Source: Pseudomonas graminis (GTDB lineage Bacteria; Pseudomonadota; Gammaproteobacteria; Pseudomonadales; Pseudomonadaceae). From it: a stretch of 64,000 bases of DNA. The translations under genes were made by a program, and so were the position numbers. Under the pieces are notes generated by a model, which saw only the letters and a program-made list of their open reading frames with translations, was not told where the DNA came from and did no database searches. Where the stretch lies: the NCBI RefSeq assembly GCF_013201545.1, contig NZ_CP053746.1:2135001-2199000 (forward strand), written 5' to 3'. Below are positions 26,435 through 34,337 of the stretch, piece by piece (positions within the stretch are counted from its first letter, which is position 1; each line of letters starts with the position of its first letter).

Positions 26435-29128
26435 TCAGGCCAGCGGGCCGCGCGGGTAGCGACGCAAGGTTTCGATCAGCGCTTCGCCCGGGATCGGCTT
26501 GTCGAACAGATAGCCTTGACCGACATCACAGCGATGACGACGCAGGAAGGCCAGTTGTGCCGCCGTCTCGATGCCTTCGGCGACCACGGTCAGCTTGAGG
26601 TTGTGAGCCATGGCGATGACCGCCGAGGTGATTTCCATGTCGTCCTGATCGTCCGGAATGTCCCGAATGAAGCTGCGGTCGATCTTGATCACGTCGATGG
26701 GGAATTTCTTCAGATAGCTGAATGACGAATAGCCTGTACCGAAGTCATCCATCGCCAGGGTCAGGCCCAAGGTCTTCAACGACTCCAGCTGCAGGCGCGT
26801 GTCTTCAGTTGCCTCCAGCAGCAGACCTTCAGTCAATTCCAGTTCCAGTAGCGACGGGTCGAGCTGTTCGTCACGCAGAATACCGGCCAGCGAAGAAACC
26901 AGCTCCGGATCGGAAAACTGTTTGGGCGACACGTTGATGGCCACATGCAGCTTGCCGTAGCCAGCCGCAGTCAATTGCTTGCTCATGCGGCAGGACTGGC
27001 GCGCGACCCATTTGCCGATCGGGATGATCAGGCCGGTCTCTTCGGCGACGCTGATGAACTGATCCGGGCGAATCATGCCTTTTTCCGGATGGTTCCAGCG
27101 CAACAACGCTTCCATGCCCAGCAAACGGCCACTGCGCAGGCACAGTTTCGGCTGGTAGAAGACCTCAAGTTCATTCTGAGTCAGGGCGCGGCGCAGATTG
27201 TTCTCGACGAAAAGCTTGTAGCTCGCCTCGGCGTTCAGCGCCTCGGTGAACACTTGCACCTGATGCTTGCCGTTGGCCTTGGCTTTGTGCAGCGCCAGGC
27301 CTGCGTTCTTCATCAGCGTCTGCGGGTCGCGGCCGTGGATCGGCGCGCACGCCAGCCCTACCGAGCCGGTCACGCTGATCAACTGATTGTCGACGAACAT
27401 CGGCTTGTCCAGCGTGCTTAGCACCTGACTGGCCACGCGTTGGCCTTCTTCAGGACTGGTGTCGTCGAGCAGCACGGCGAATTCGTTACTGGCGAATCGC
27501 GCCAGTATGCCGGTCGGGCTTAGGCTGTTGCGCAGCCGACGGGCGAGGCTGATCAGCAGTTTGTCCCCGGTGTGGTGGCCGAGGCTGTCGTTGATGCGCT
27601 TGAAGTTGTCGATGTCCACCAGCAACAGGCTGATCGGGGTTTCGACGTCGCGAGCGAAGTGCTCGTCCAGGGTTCGGATGAAGGCCGGACGGTTGCCCAG
27701 ATTGGTCAGATTATCCGTGTACGCCAGGCGCTCGATCCGCTGCTGGGAGAGCTTGGCCTGGGTGATGTCTTCGTAGATGCCGATGTAATGGGTCAGCTCG
27801 CGGTTGTCCCCGTACACCTTGGAAATCGACAGCTGGCCCCAGTAGGGCTCTAGGTTTTTGCGCCGGCTCTTGAACTCGCCCTGCCAGCTGTTTCCGTTGA
27901 CCAGACTGGAGTTCGCGTCGAGCAGCAGCGCGCTGAGGTTTTCGAGCGCAGGCAGCTCCGAGAGTTGCTGCCCGTGGACTTCGTCGGCGGGGTATTGAGT
28001 GATCTCGGTGAAACTCGGGTTGACGTACTCCACCACGCCGTCGCGGTTGACCAGCAAAAACGCGTTGGCGCTCTGCTCTACGGCACGCTGAAACAGGTGC
28101 AGGGCGCTGGTGGCGGTGCGGCGGTTGTGGTTGTTGATGGCGTGGGCAAACTGGTCGGCCAGCTCGCCGGCGAAGGCGATCTCATCAGACTGCCATTCCC
28201 GGGGGGCGCCCGTCTGCTCAAGGCACAGCACGCCCACCACCTGGCCGTCGATGCGCACGGCGGCGTCGAGTATGGCGGTGATGTCCTGGGTGCGCAGTCG
28301 CTGAACCAGCTCTTTGGTGCGCGGATCCTGCTCGACGTCGTTGACGTCGATGGCGCGGCTGGTATGCAACACATCCAGGTAGCTGGGGAATTCGCTGATA
28401 TCGATCGCGTTGGTTTTGGGGAACGTGCTGGTATCGCGGCGATACTCTGCAATCGGCTCCAGGGTCTTGCCGTTCAGGTTCCACAGGCTGGCGCAGGAGA
28501 TGTTGTAGATCTCGCAGGCGCTTTTGGTGATCAGCTCTGCCGCTTCCTGCAGCGAATTGTTCGAGCTGTAGCGATGGCGTGCGAGGCGCAGAATCAGGCT
28601 TTGCTGGCCGCGGACCCGTTCCAGATGGTGCAACTGTTCGTGCTGGGCGCGCTGATTGAGCTCCAGCGCGATCTGCAGACGGGAGTTCTGCACTTCCAGA
28701 TCCGGGCTGATCACCAGTTCTCCGGGCTCGACCTGCTCATTGACGACCATCAGATAGCCGCGCAGCAAGTGCCGATTGTGTTGCTTGTAAGACTCGCCAA
28801 TCTCCACCAGACCCAACGGGCCGCGCGTCGTGTGCAGGGTGTAGCGAATCAGGTAATGGGCGCCGCCCGCCAGTTGCAGCTGCACGGCGTCGTGCAGTTG
28901 ATAGCGCGCTTCGGGCTCCATGAGGCTGGCATACGGCGTGCCCACCAGCGCGCAGAGTTCCACGGCGGGCATGCTGAATTGCTTTTCGCAGTTCGGATCC
29001 AGATAGAGCATGGCCCAGCTGGGTTCATTCAGCCGCTCGAAACGCAGCATGCCGAGCCGCGAAGGCACCGGTAATTGCGTCACGACCTCGGCCGCCGGTC
29101 TACCGGCAGCATCAGGTTGGCTTTTCAT
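26435..29128 (-). CDS. dipA: GAF-PAS-GGDEF-EAL c-di-GMP phosphodiesterase, DipA-like
   Basis: 897-residue soluble signalling protein. Order: N-terminal PAS-like region (to about 140), GAF (about 176-333), PAS (about 346-459), GGDEF-type domain (about 463-633), EAL (about 650-896). The GGDEF motif is degenerate (ASNEF near residue 546), so no cyclase activity is expected. The EAL domain keeps MEALLRW, NVSPKQF, ELTEG, DDFGTGYSS, KIDRSFI and VAEGIET, so it should hydrolyse c-di-GMP. The domain order, the ASNEF variant and the place between msrA and aceFE match P. aeruginosa DipA, which affects biofilm dispersal. The ATG at 29128 is preferred to an upstream start at 29167. Confidence 0.88.
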   Translation of the reverse strand: MKSQPDAAGRPAAEVVTQLPVPSRLGMLRFERLNEPSWAMLYLDPNCEKQFSMPAVELCALVGTPYASLMEPEARYQLHDAVQLQLAGGAHYLIRYTLHTTRGPLGLVEIGESYKQHNRHLLRGYLMVVNEQVEPGELVISPDLEVQNSRLQIALELNQRAQHEQLHHLERVRGQQSLILRLARHRYSSNNSLQEAAELITKSACEIYNISCASLWNLNGKTLEPIAEYRRDTSTFPKTNAIDISEFPSYLDVLHTSRAIDVNDVEQDPRTKELVQRLRTQDITAILDAAVRIDGQVVGVLCLEQTGAPREWQSDEIAFAGELADQFAHAINNHNRRTATSALHLFQRAVEQSANAFLLVNRDGVVEYVNPSFTEITQYPADEVHGQQLSELPALENLSALLLDANSSLVNGNSWQGEFKSRRKNLEPYWGQLSISKVYGDNRELTHYIGIYEDITQAKLSQQRIERLAYTDNLTNLGNRPAFIRTLDEHFARDVETPISLLLVDIDNFKRINDSLGHHTGDKLLISLARRLRNSLSPTGILARFASNEFAVLLDDTSPEEGQRVASQVLSTLDKPMFVDNQLISVTGSVGLACAPIHGRDPQTLMKNAGLALHKAKANGKHQVQVFTEALNAEASYKLFVENNLRRALTQNELEVFYQPKLCLRSGRLLGMEALLRWNHPEKGMIRPDQFISVAEETGLIIPIGKWVARQSCRMSKQLTAAGYGKLHVAINVSPKQFSDPELVSSLAGILRDEQLDPSLLELELTEGLLLEATEDTRLQLESLKTLGLTLAMDDFGTGYSSFSYLKKFPIDVIKIDRSFIRDIPDDQDDMEITSAVIAMAHNLKLTVVAEGIETAAQLAFLRRHRCDVGQGYLFDKPIPGEALIETLRRYPRGPLA

Positions 29129-29400
29129 GAAGGAACTCGCTTTCAGGGTGCTGTCGCGCACGGGCAAGGAGCCCGTCTTAAAGTCGCGTGCCGCAAGGTT
29201 GCATCATGGCGAACGGGCTGACAAGTGAGCGCGATGGCTTAGTGCTATAAATCTGTCGGCAGACGGTTGATTTACTGGAGGTAATTGATCGGATTGTCAG
29301 GGTGAGGGTCGAGCGGTTGGTATGTGTGCATGATCAGCTATCGGCCGCGGGATTAAATACTGTAGGCGCTTGAGGCCGCGCGGCGTCCTCTTTTTAAAGG

Positions 29401-29429
29401 CAAAAAAAGCCCCGCCAGTCAGCGGGGTT
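29401..29429 (-). terminator. Rho-independent terminator of aceEF
   Basis: Read on the minus strand: AACCCCGC-TGACTG-GCGGGGCT followed by TTTTTTT. It lies 66 bases past the aceF stop. Confidence 0.88.
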
Positions 29430-29461
29430 GAGGTACGAGCGTGGCAGCTCGAGAAAGCGAA

Positions 29462-29485
29462 GGCCCGTTTCTCGAAAAACGGGCC
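29462..29485. repeat. Perfect hairpin just after the aceF stop
   Basis: GGCCCGTTT and AAACGGGCC arms around a 6-base loop, 9 bases past the aceF stop. There is no U-tract, so it may protect the mRNA 3' end or assist the terminator that follows. Confidence 0.75.
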
Positions 29486-29494
29486 TTGTACGGC

Positions 29495-31162
29495 TTACAG
29501 CAGAATCGTGCGGATGTCCGCCAGCAATTCGCTCAAACGCTTGGTGAAGCGCGCTGCGGCGGCGCCGTTGATCACACGGTGATCGTAGGACAGCGACAGC
29601 GGCAGCATCAGGCGAGGCTGGAAAGCCTTGCCGTCCCAGACCGGTTGCATGGTGGCCTTGGACACGCCAAGGATTGCCACTTCCGGCGCGTTCACGATCG
29701 GCGTGAAGCCGGTGCCGCCAATGTGGCCCAGGCTTGAGATGGTGAAGCAGGCGCCTTGCATGTCGTTGGCCGACAGCTTTTTGGAGCGTGCCTTTTCCGC
29801 CAGCTCGGCCGCTTCGGCCGCCAGTTGCAGCAGGCTCTTCTGGTCGACGTTCTTGATCACCGGGACCAGCAGGCCTTCCGGCGTATCCACCGCGAAGCCG
29901 ATGTTGAAGTACTTCTTGCGAATGATCGCTTTGCCACTTGGCGCCAGCGAACTGTTGAAGTCCGGCAGCTCCTTGAGCATGTGCGCGCTGGCCTTGAGTA
30001 GCAGTGGCAGCACGGTCAGCTTGACGCCGGCCTTTTCAGCCACAGCTTTCTGCGCGATACGGAAAGCTTCCAGGTCGGTGATGTCGGCTTGGTCGAATTG
30101 CGTGACGTGCGGAATGTTCAGCCAGCTGCGATGCAGACCGGTTGCGCCCAGCTGCATCAGACGCGTCATCGGCACTTCTTCGGTTTCGCCGAAACGGCTG
30201 AAATCGACTTCCGGAATCGGCGGGATGCCCATGCCGCCGGCAGCGCCGCCAGCAGAAGGCGCGTCCTTGGACTTGGTCATGATCGATTTGACGTACGCCT
30301 GCACGTCTTCTTTCAACACGCGACCGTGGGGGCCGGTTGCCGAAACAGCGTTCAGCTCAACGCCGAACTCGCGCGCCAGTTGACGAACAGCCGGGCCAGC
30401 GTGAACCTTGGCGCCGTTGTTGACAGGTGCGGCGGCGGGTGCGGCAGCAGGCGCGCTTTCAGCTTTCGCAGCCGGAGCAGCAGGGGCGGCCGCCGGAGCA
30501 GTCGCTTCAGCCTTGGCTGGAGCCGGGGCTGCAGCTTGTGCAGGTGCGGCGGCCGGTGCAGCACCGGCCACTTTCAATTTCAGGATCAGATCGCCGGTGC
30601 CGACTTCGTCTTCGACCTTGACGCTGATGCTTTCGACGACGCCAGCGGCTGGAGACGGGATCTCCATCGAGGCTTTGTCGGATTCCAGGGTGATCAAGGA
30701 TTGATCAGCTTCGATGCTGTCGCCCACTTTGACCATCAGCTCGATGATGCGAGCCTTGCCCGACGAACCGATGTCCGGAACGTGAATGTCCTGGACGGTA
30801 TCAGACGCCGCAGGTGCAGCCGTTGCGGCAGGCGCAGGTTCGGCTTCGGCTGGCTTCTCGGCAGGTTTTTCAGCGGCAGGGGCAGGCGCGGCAGCAGCAG
30901 GTGCAGCAGCAGGCTCGGCCGCCGCTTCGCCTTCCACTTCCAGCTCAAACAGCTCGTCGCCTTCTTTCAGGCGGTCGCCCAGCTTCACTTTCATCGCCTT
31001 GATGACACCGGCTTTAGGCGCAGGGATTTCCATGCTTGCCTTGTCCGACTCCAGCGTCAGCACGCTCTGGTCAGCTTCGATGCGATCACCGACCTTGACC
31101 ATCAACTCAATGACTTCACCTTCACCGTTGCCGATGTCGGGTACACGAATTAACTCACTCAC
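29495..31162 (-). CDS. aceF: Pyruvate dehydrogenase complex E2, dihydrolipoyllysine acetyltransferase
   Basis: 555 residues forming the core of the pyruvate dehydrogenase complex. Two lipoyl domains (about 1-75 and 122-200) each carry the ESDKASMEI lipoylation motif (Lys 41 in the first). They are joined by long Ala/Pro-rich mobile linkers. Then come the E1/E3-binding domain (VRQLAREFGVELNAVSATGPHGRVLKEDVQAY, about 257-288) and the catalytic domain (about 325-555) with the active-site DHRVING near 527. The start is a GTG at 31162 behind an AAGGAGA site. It is 146 bases downstream of aceE; the terminator follows. Confidence 0.96.
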   Translation of the reverse strand: MSELIRVPDIGNGEGEVIELMVKVGDRIEADQSVLTLESDKASMEIPAPKAGVIKAMKVKLGDRLKEGDELFELEVEGEAAAEPAAAPAAAAPAPAAEKPAEKPAEAEPAPAATAAPAASDTVQDIHVPDIGSSGKARIIELMVKVGDSIEADQSLITLESDKASMEIPSPAAGVVESISVKVEDEVGTGDLILKLKVAGAAPAAAPAQAAAPAPAKAEATAPAAAPAAPAAKAESAPAAAPAAAPVNNGAKVHAGPAVRQLAREFGVELNAVSATGPHGRVLKEDVQAYVKSIMTKSKDAPSAGGAAGGMGIPPIPEVDFSRFGETEEVPMTRLMQLGATGLHRSWLNIPHVTQFDQADITDLEAFRIAQKAVAEKAGVKLTVLPLLLKASAHMLKELPDFNSSLAPSGKAIIRKKYFNIGFAVDTPEGLLVPVIKNVDQKSLLQLAAEAAELAEKARSKKLSANDMQGACFTISSLGHIGGTGFTPIVNAPEVAILGVSKATMQPVWDGKAFQPRLMLPLSLSYDHRVINGAAAARFTKRLSELLADIRTILL

Positions 31163-31308
31163 AATGTCTCTCCTTAGGAGAACCTGTTCCTCGACTGCGC
31201 TGATTCATCTGCGACGAAACAGCCTGAATGCTCATTTACCGAAGTAAATTCCGCATTGGCGGCTGTTTCGCGCATATGTCAGCGCTCTATTCGATCGTTA
31301 CGCAGACC

Positions 31309-33954
31309 TTAGCAGTCCAGCGGGTTGCGCTTTTCAGGATCGATGCCGAACTTGGCAATGGCTTCCGCCACGACTTTAGGTTCGATATCGCCGCGATCGG
31401 CCAAGGCTTCCAGGGCGGCAAGCACCACGAAGTGACGGTCAACTTCGAAGAAGTTGCGCAGCTTCTTGCGGCTGTCGCTACGGCCGAAACCGTCGGTGCC
31501 CAGAACCTTGTATTCCTTGGTCGGAACCCACTGACGGATCTGGTCAGCGAACAGTTTCATGTAGTCGGTCGAAGCAATCACCGGACCTTTACGGCCGTTC
31601 AGGCATTCTTCAACGTAGCTCAACTGTGGCTTCTGACCCGGCTTCAGGCGGTTGCTGCGCTCTACGGCCAGGCCGTCGCGACGCAATTCGTTGAAGCTGG
31701 TGACGCTCCAGACGTCCGCGCCAATGTTGAACTGCTCGCGCAGGATCTTCGCCGCCTCGCGTACTTCACGCAGGATGGTGCCCGAACCGAGCAGCTGCAC
31801 GTGATGCGCGGCTTCCTTGGTGTCCTCTTCCAGCAGGTACATGCCCTTGATGATGCCTTCCTCGGAACCGGCCGGCATGGCAGGTTGCGTGTAGGACTCG
31901 TTCATCACGGTCAGGTAATAGAAGACGTCCTGCTGTTCTTCGAACATCTTCTTCATGCCGTCCTGAATGATCACCGCCAGCTCGTAGCCGTAGGTTGGAT
32001 CGAAGGTGCGGCAGTTCGGGATGGTCGACGCCAGGATGTGGCTGTGGCCGTCTTCGTGCTGCAGACCTTCACCGTTCAGGGTGGTACGACCGGCGGTGCC
32101 GCCGATCAGGAAGCCACGGGTGCGGCTGTCGCCTGCAGCCCATGCCAGGTCGCCGATACGCTGGAAACCGAACATCGAGTAGAAGATGTAGAACGGAATC
32201 ATCGGCTGGTTGTGGCTGCTGTACGAAGTACCTGCCGCGATGAACGAAGACATTGCACCGGCTTCGTTGATGCCTTCCTCGAGGATCTGACCTTTCTTGT
32301 CCTCGCGGTAGAACATCACTTGTTCTTTGTCGACCGGCTCGTACAGCTGGCCTACAGAAGAGTAGATGCCGAGCTGGCGGAACATGCCTTCCATGCCGAA
32401 AGTGCGTGCTTCGTCCGGAATGATCGGGACGATGCGCTGACCCACTTCCTTGTCCTTGACCAGTTGGGTCAGGATGCGCACAAACGCCATGGTGGTAGAA
32501 ATTTCGCGGTCGCCGGAGCCGTCAAGGATGGCCTTGAGGGTTTCCAGTGGCGGAGTCGGCAGGCTGAAGCTCTGCGCGCGACGCTGTGGCACGAAGCCGC
32601 CCAGTGCAGCGCGACGCTCGGCCAGGTAGCGCGCTTCGGCGCTGCCTTCTTCCGGCTTGAAGAACGGCAGGGCTTCGAGTTGGTCGTCCTTGATCGGGAT
32701 GTCGAAGCGGTCACGGAAGTGACGCAGGCTGTCGACGTCGACCTTCTTGGTGTTGTGCGCGGTGTTCTTCGCTTCACCGGCGCCGGTGCCATAACCCTTG
32801 ATGGTCTTGGCCAGAACCACGGTCGGCTGACCTTTGTGGTTCACCGCGTTGTGGTAAGCCGCATAGACCTTGTACGGGTCGTGGCCGCCACGGTTGAGCT
32901 TCCAGATTTCGTCGTCGGACATGTCCGCAACCATCGCCTTGAGTTCCGGCGAGTTGAAGAAATGTTCGCGCACGAAAGCGCCGTCTTTGGCTTTGTAGTT
33001 CTGGTATTCGCCGTCGATGACTTCGTCCATGCGACGTTGCAGGATACCGTCGACGTCTTTGGCCAGCAGCGGGTCCCAGAAACGACCCCAGATGACTTTG
33101 GTCACGTTCCACTGAGCACCGCGGAACACGCCTTCCAGTTCCTGGATGATCTTGGCGTTGCCGCGAACCGGACCGTCCAGACGCTGCAGGTTGCAGTTCA
33201 CGACGAAGATCAGGTTGTCGAGCTTCTCGCGACCGGCCAGGGCGATGGCGCCCAGGGATTCCGGCTCGTCGGTCTCGCCGTCGCCCAGGAAGCACCAGAC
33301 TTTCTGCTTGCCTTCAGGGATGTAACCGCGGTGCTCCAGGTACTTCATGAAGCGCGCCTGGTAGATCGCCTGAATCGGACCCAGACCCATGGAAACGGTC
33401 GGGAACTGCCAGAAGTCTTTCATCAGCCACGGGTGTGGATAGGACGACAGACCGTTGCCATCGACTTCCTGACGGAAGTTGTTCATCTGGTCTTCGGTGA
33501 TGCGGCCTTCCATGAACGCACGGGCGTAGACGCCTGGCGATGCGTGACCCTGGAAGTAGATCAGGTCGCCGCCGTGTTCGTCGGTCGGGGCCTGGAAGAA
33601 GTAGTTGAAGCCGATGTCGTACAGGGTTGCACTGGAAGCGAAGCTGGAGATGTGGCCGCCCAGATCCGGGTCGCCGATGTTGGTCTTGACCACCATCGCC
33701 AAAGCGTTCCAACGTACCAGCGAGCGAATGCGGCGTTCCATGAACAGGTCGCCGGGCATGCGTGCTTCGTGGGTAACGGGGATGGTGTTGCGATAAGGCG
33801 TGGTGATGGCGTAAGGCAGCTGCGAACCACTTCGTGTGGCCAGCTCACCCATACGGGTCATCAGATAATGAGCACGGTCTTCGCCTTCTTTGTCGAGAAC
33901 CGATTCCAGGGCGTCCAGCCATTCCTGGGTTTCGACGGGATCGAGGTCTTGCAT
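31309..33954 (-). CDS. aceE: Pyruvate dehydrogenase complex E1 (homodimeric type)
   Basis: 881-residue thiamine-diphosphate enzyme that decarboxylates pyruvate and acetylates E2. The ThDP/Mg motif is CFLGDGETDEPES...NLIFVVNCNLQ, near residues 224-260. N-terminal MQDLDPVETQEWLDALESVLDKEG resembles the region that docks on AceF. Length is that of single-chain gammaproteobacterial E1. It heads the aceEF operon; twin palindromic operators lie 113-179 bases upstream. Confidence 0.96.
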   Translation of the reverse strand: MQDLDPVETQEWLDALESVLDKEGEDRAHYLMTRMGELATRSGSQLPYAITTPYRNTIPVTHEARMPGDLFMERRIRSLVRWNALAMVVKTNIGDPDLGGHISSFASSATLYDIGFNYFFQAPTDEHGGDLIYFQGHASPGVYARAFMEGRITEDQMNNFRQEVDGNGLSSYPHPWLMKDFWQFPTVSMGLGPIQAIYQARFMKYLEHRGYIPEGKQKVWCFLGDGETDEPESLGAIALAGREKLDNLIFVVNCNLQRLDGPVRGNAKIIQELEGVFRGAQWNVTKVIWGRFWDPLLAKDVDGILQRRMDEVIDGEYQNYKAKDGAFVREHFFNSPELKAMVADMSDDEIWKLNRGGHDPYKVYAAYHNAVNHKGQPTVVLAKTIKGYGTGAGEAKNTAHNTKKVDVDSLRHFRDRFDIPIKDDQLEALPFFKPEEGSAEARYLAERRAALGGFVPQRRAQSFSLPTPPLETLKAILDGSGDREISTTMAFVRILTQLVKDKEVGQRIVPIIPDEARTFGMEGMFRQLGIYSSVGQLYEPVDKEQVMFYREDKKGQILEEGINEAGAMSSFIAAGTSYSSHNQPMIPFYIFYSMFGFQRIGDLAWAAGDSRTRGFLIGGTAGRTTLNGEGLQHEDGHSHILASTIPNCRTFDPTYGYELAVIIQDGMKKMFEEQQDVFYYLTVMNESYTQPAMPAGSEEGIIKGMYLLEEDTKEAAHHVQLLGSGTILREVREAAKILREQFNIGADVWSVTSFNELRRDGLAVERSNRLKPGQKPQLSYVEECLNGRKGPVIASTDYMKLFADQIRQWVPTKEYKVLGTDGFGRSDSRKKLRNFFEVDRHFVVLAALEALADRGDIEPKVVAEAIAKFGIDPEKRNPLDC

Positions 33955-34066
33955 GGCTTGCTCCAGGGCGGAAAGGCTTCCAGAATCGGTTGCCTGAGTT
34001 TGTTGCGACTGGCCTTGTGGGCAGACGATATAAATTCTTGGATGACCGGATGGGTCCCCGGTGTTG

Positions 34067-34081
34067 TGTAGTTTTACTACA
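34067..34081. promoter_or_regulatory. Palindromic operator 1, GntR/FadR-type consensus
   Basis: TGTAGTTTTACTACA is a 15-base palindrome (odd centre) matching the TnGTnnnACnA pattern bound by FadR-subfamily GntR regulators such as PdhR and LldR. Confidence 0.55.
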
Positions 34082-34118
34082 AATCTCGGGCTAATTCAGC
34101 TTTTTGACTTGTATATAC

Positions 34119-34133
34119 AGTAGTAAAACTACA
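34119..34133. promoter_or_regulatory. Palindromic operator 2, inverted copy of operator 1
   Basis: AGTAGTAAAACTACA; read on the other strand it is TGTAGTTTTACTACT, 14 of 15 identical to operator 1. Centre-to-centre distance is 52 bases, about five helical turns, so two bound dimers would face the same side of the DNA. Confidence 0.55.
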
Positions 34134-34337
34134 GCTGAGCGACGTTTTCGCTCGTGGTGCAGTGTCCATTAAAGCGATGTTCTCGGTGTAAAAATCTGAC
34201 GAATCACTTGGCGGAACATGCTGGCAATCAAGATTGGCCAGCCATCAGCAATTTTTAACCTTTGTTCGACAGTCTGTCCGTGCAGTGTAAGCACCGCCAG
34301 GGCAGCCTGACATTTGAACGCCGATCAAGGATAGACC

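Larger units (their letters stand above)
29129..29494. other. Region between aceF and dipA: two hairpins and dipA leader
   Basis: 366 bases. The aceF-proximal part has two hairpins in tandem (29462-29485 and 29401-29429, listed). The remaining part, up to 29128, should contain the dipA promoter; no clear consensus boxes stand out. No gene is supported. Confidence 0.55.
33955..34337. other. Divergent promoter region aceE/glnE
   Basis: 383 bases holding both promoters. The clear signal is the pair of palindromes at 34067-34081 and 34119-34133. No ORF is supported. Confidence 0.6.

Noticed and set aside
31228..34071. 947-residue open frame antisense to aceE
   Set aside because: It mirrors aceE, a certain gene, and shows low-complexity composition without domain signatures. 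It is a by-product of GC-rich third positions.
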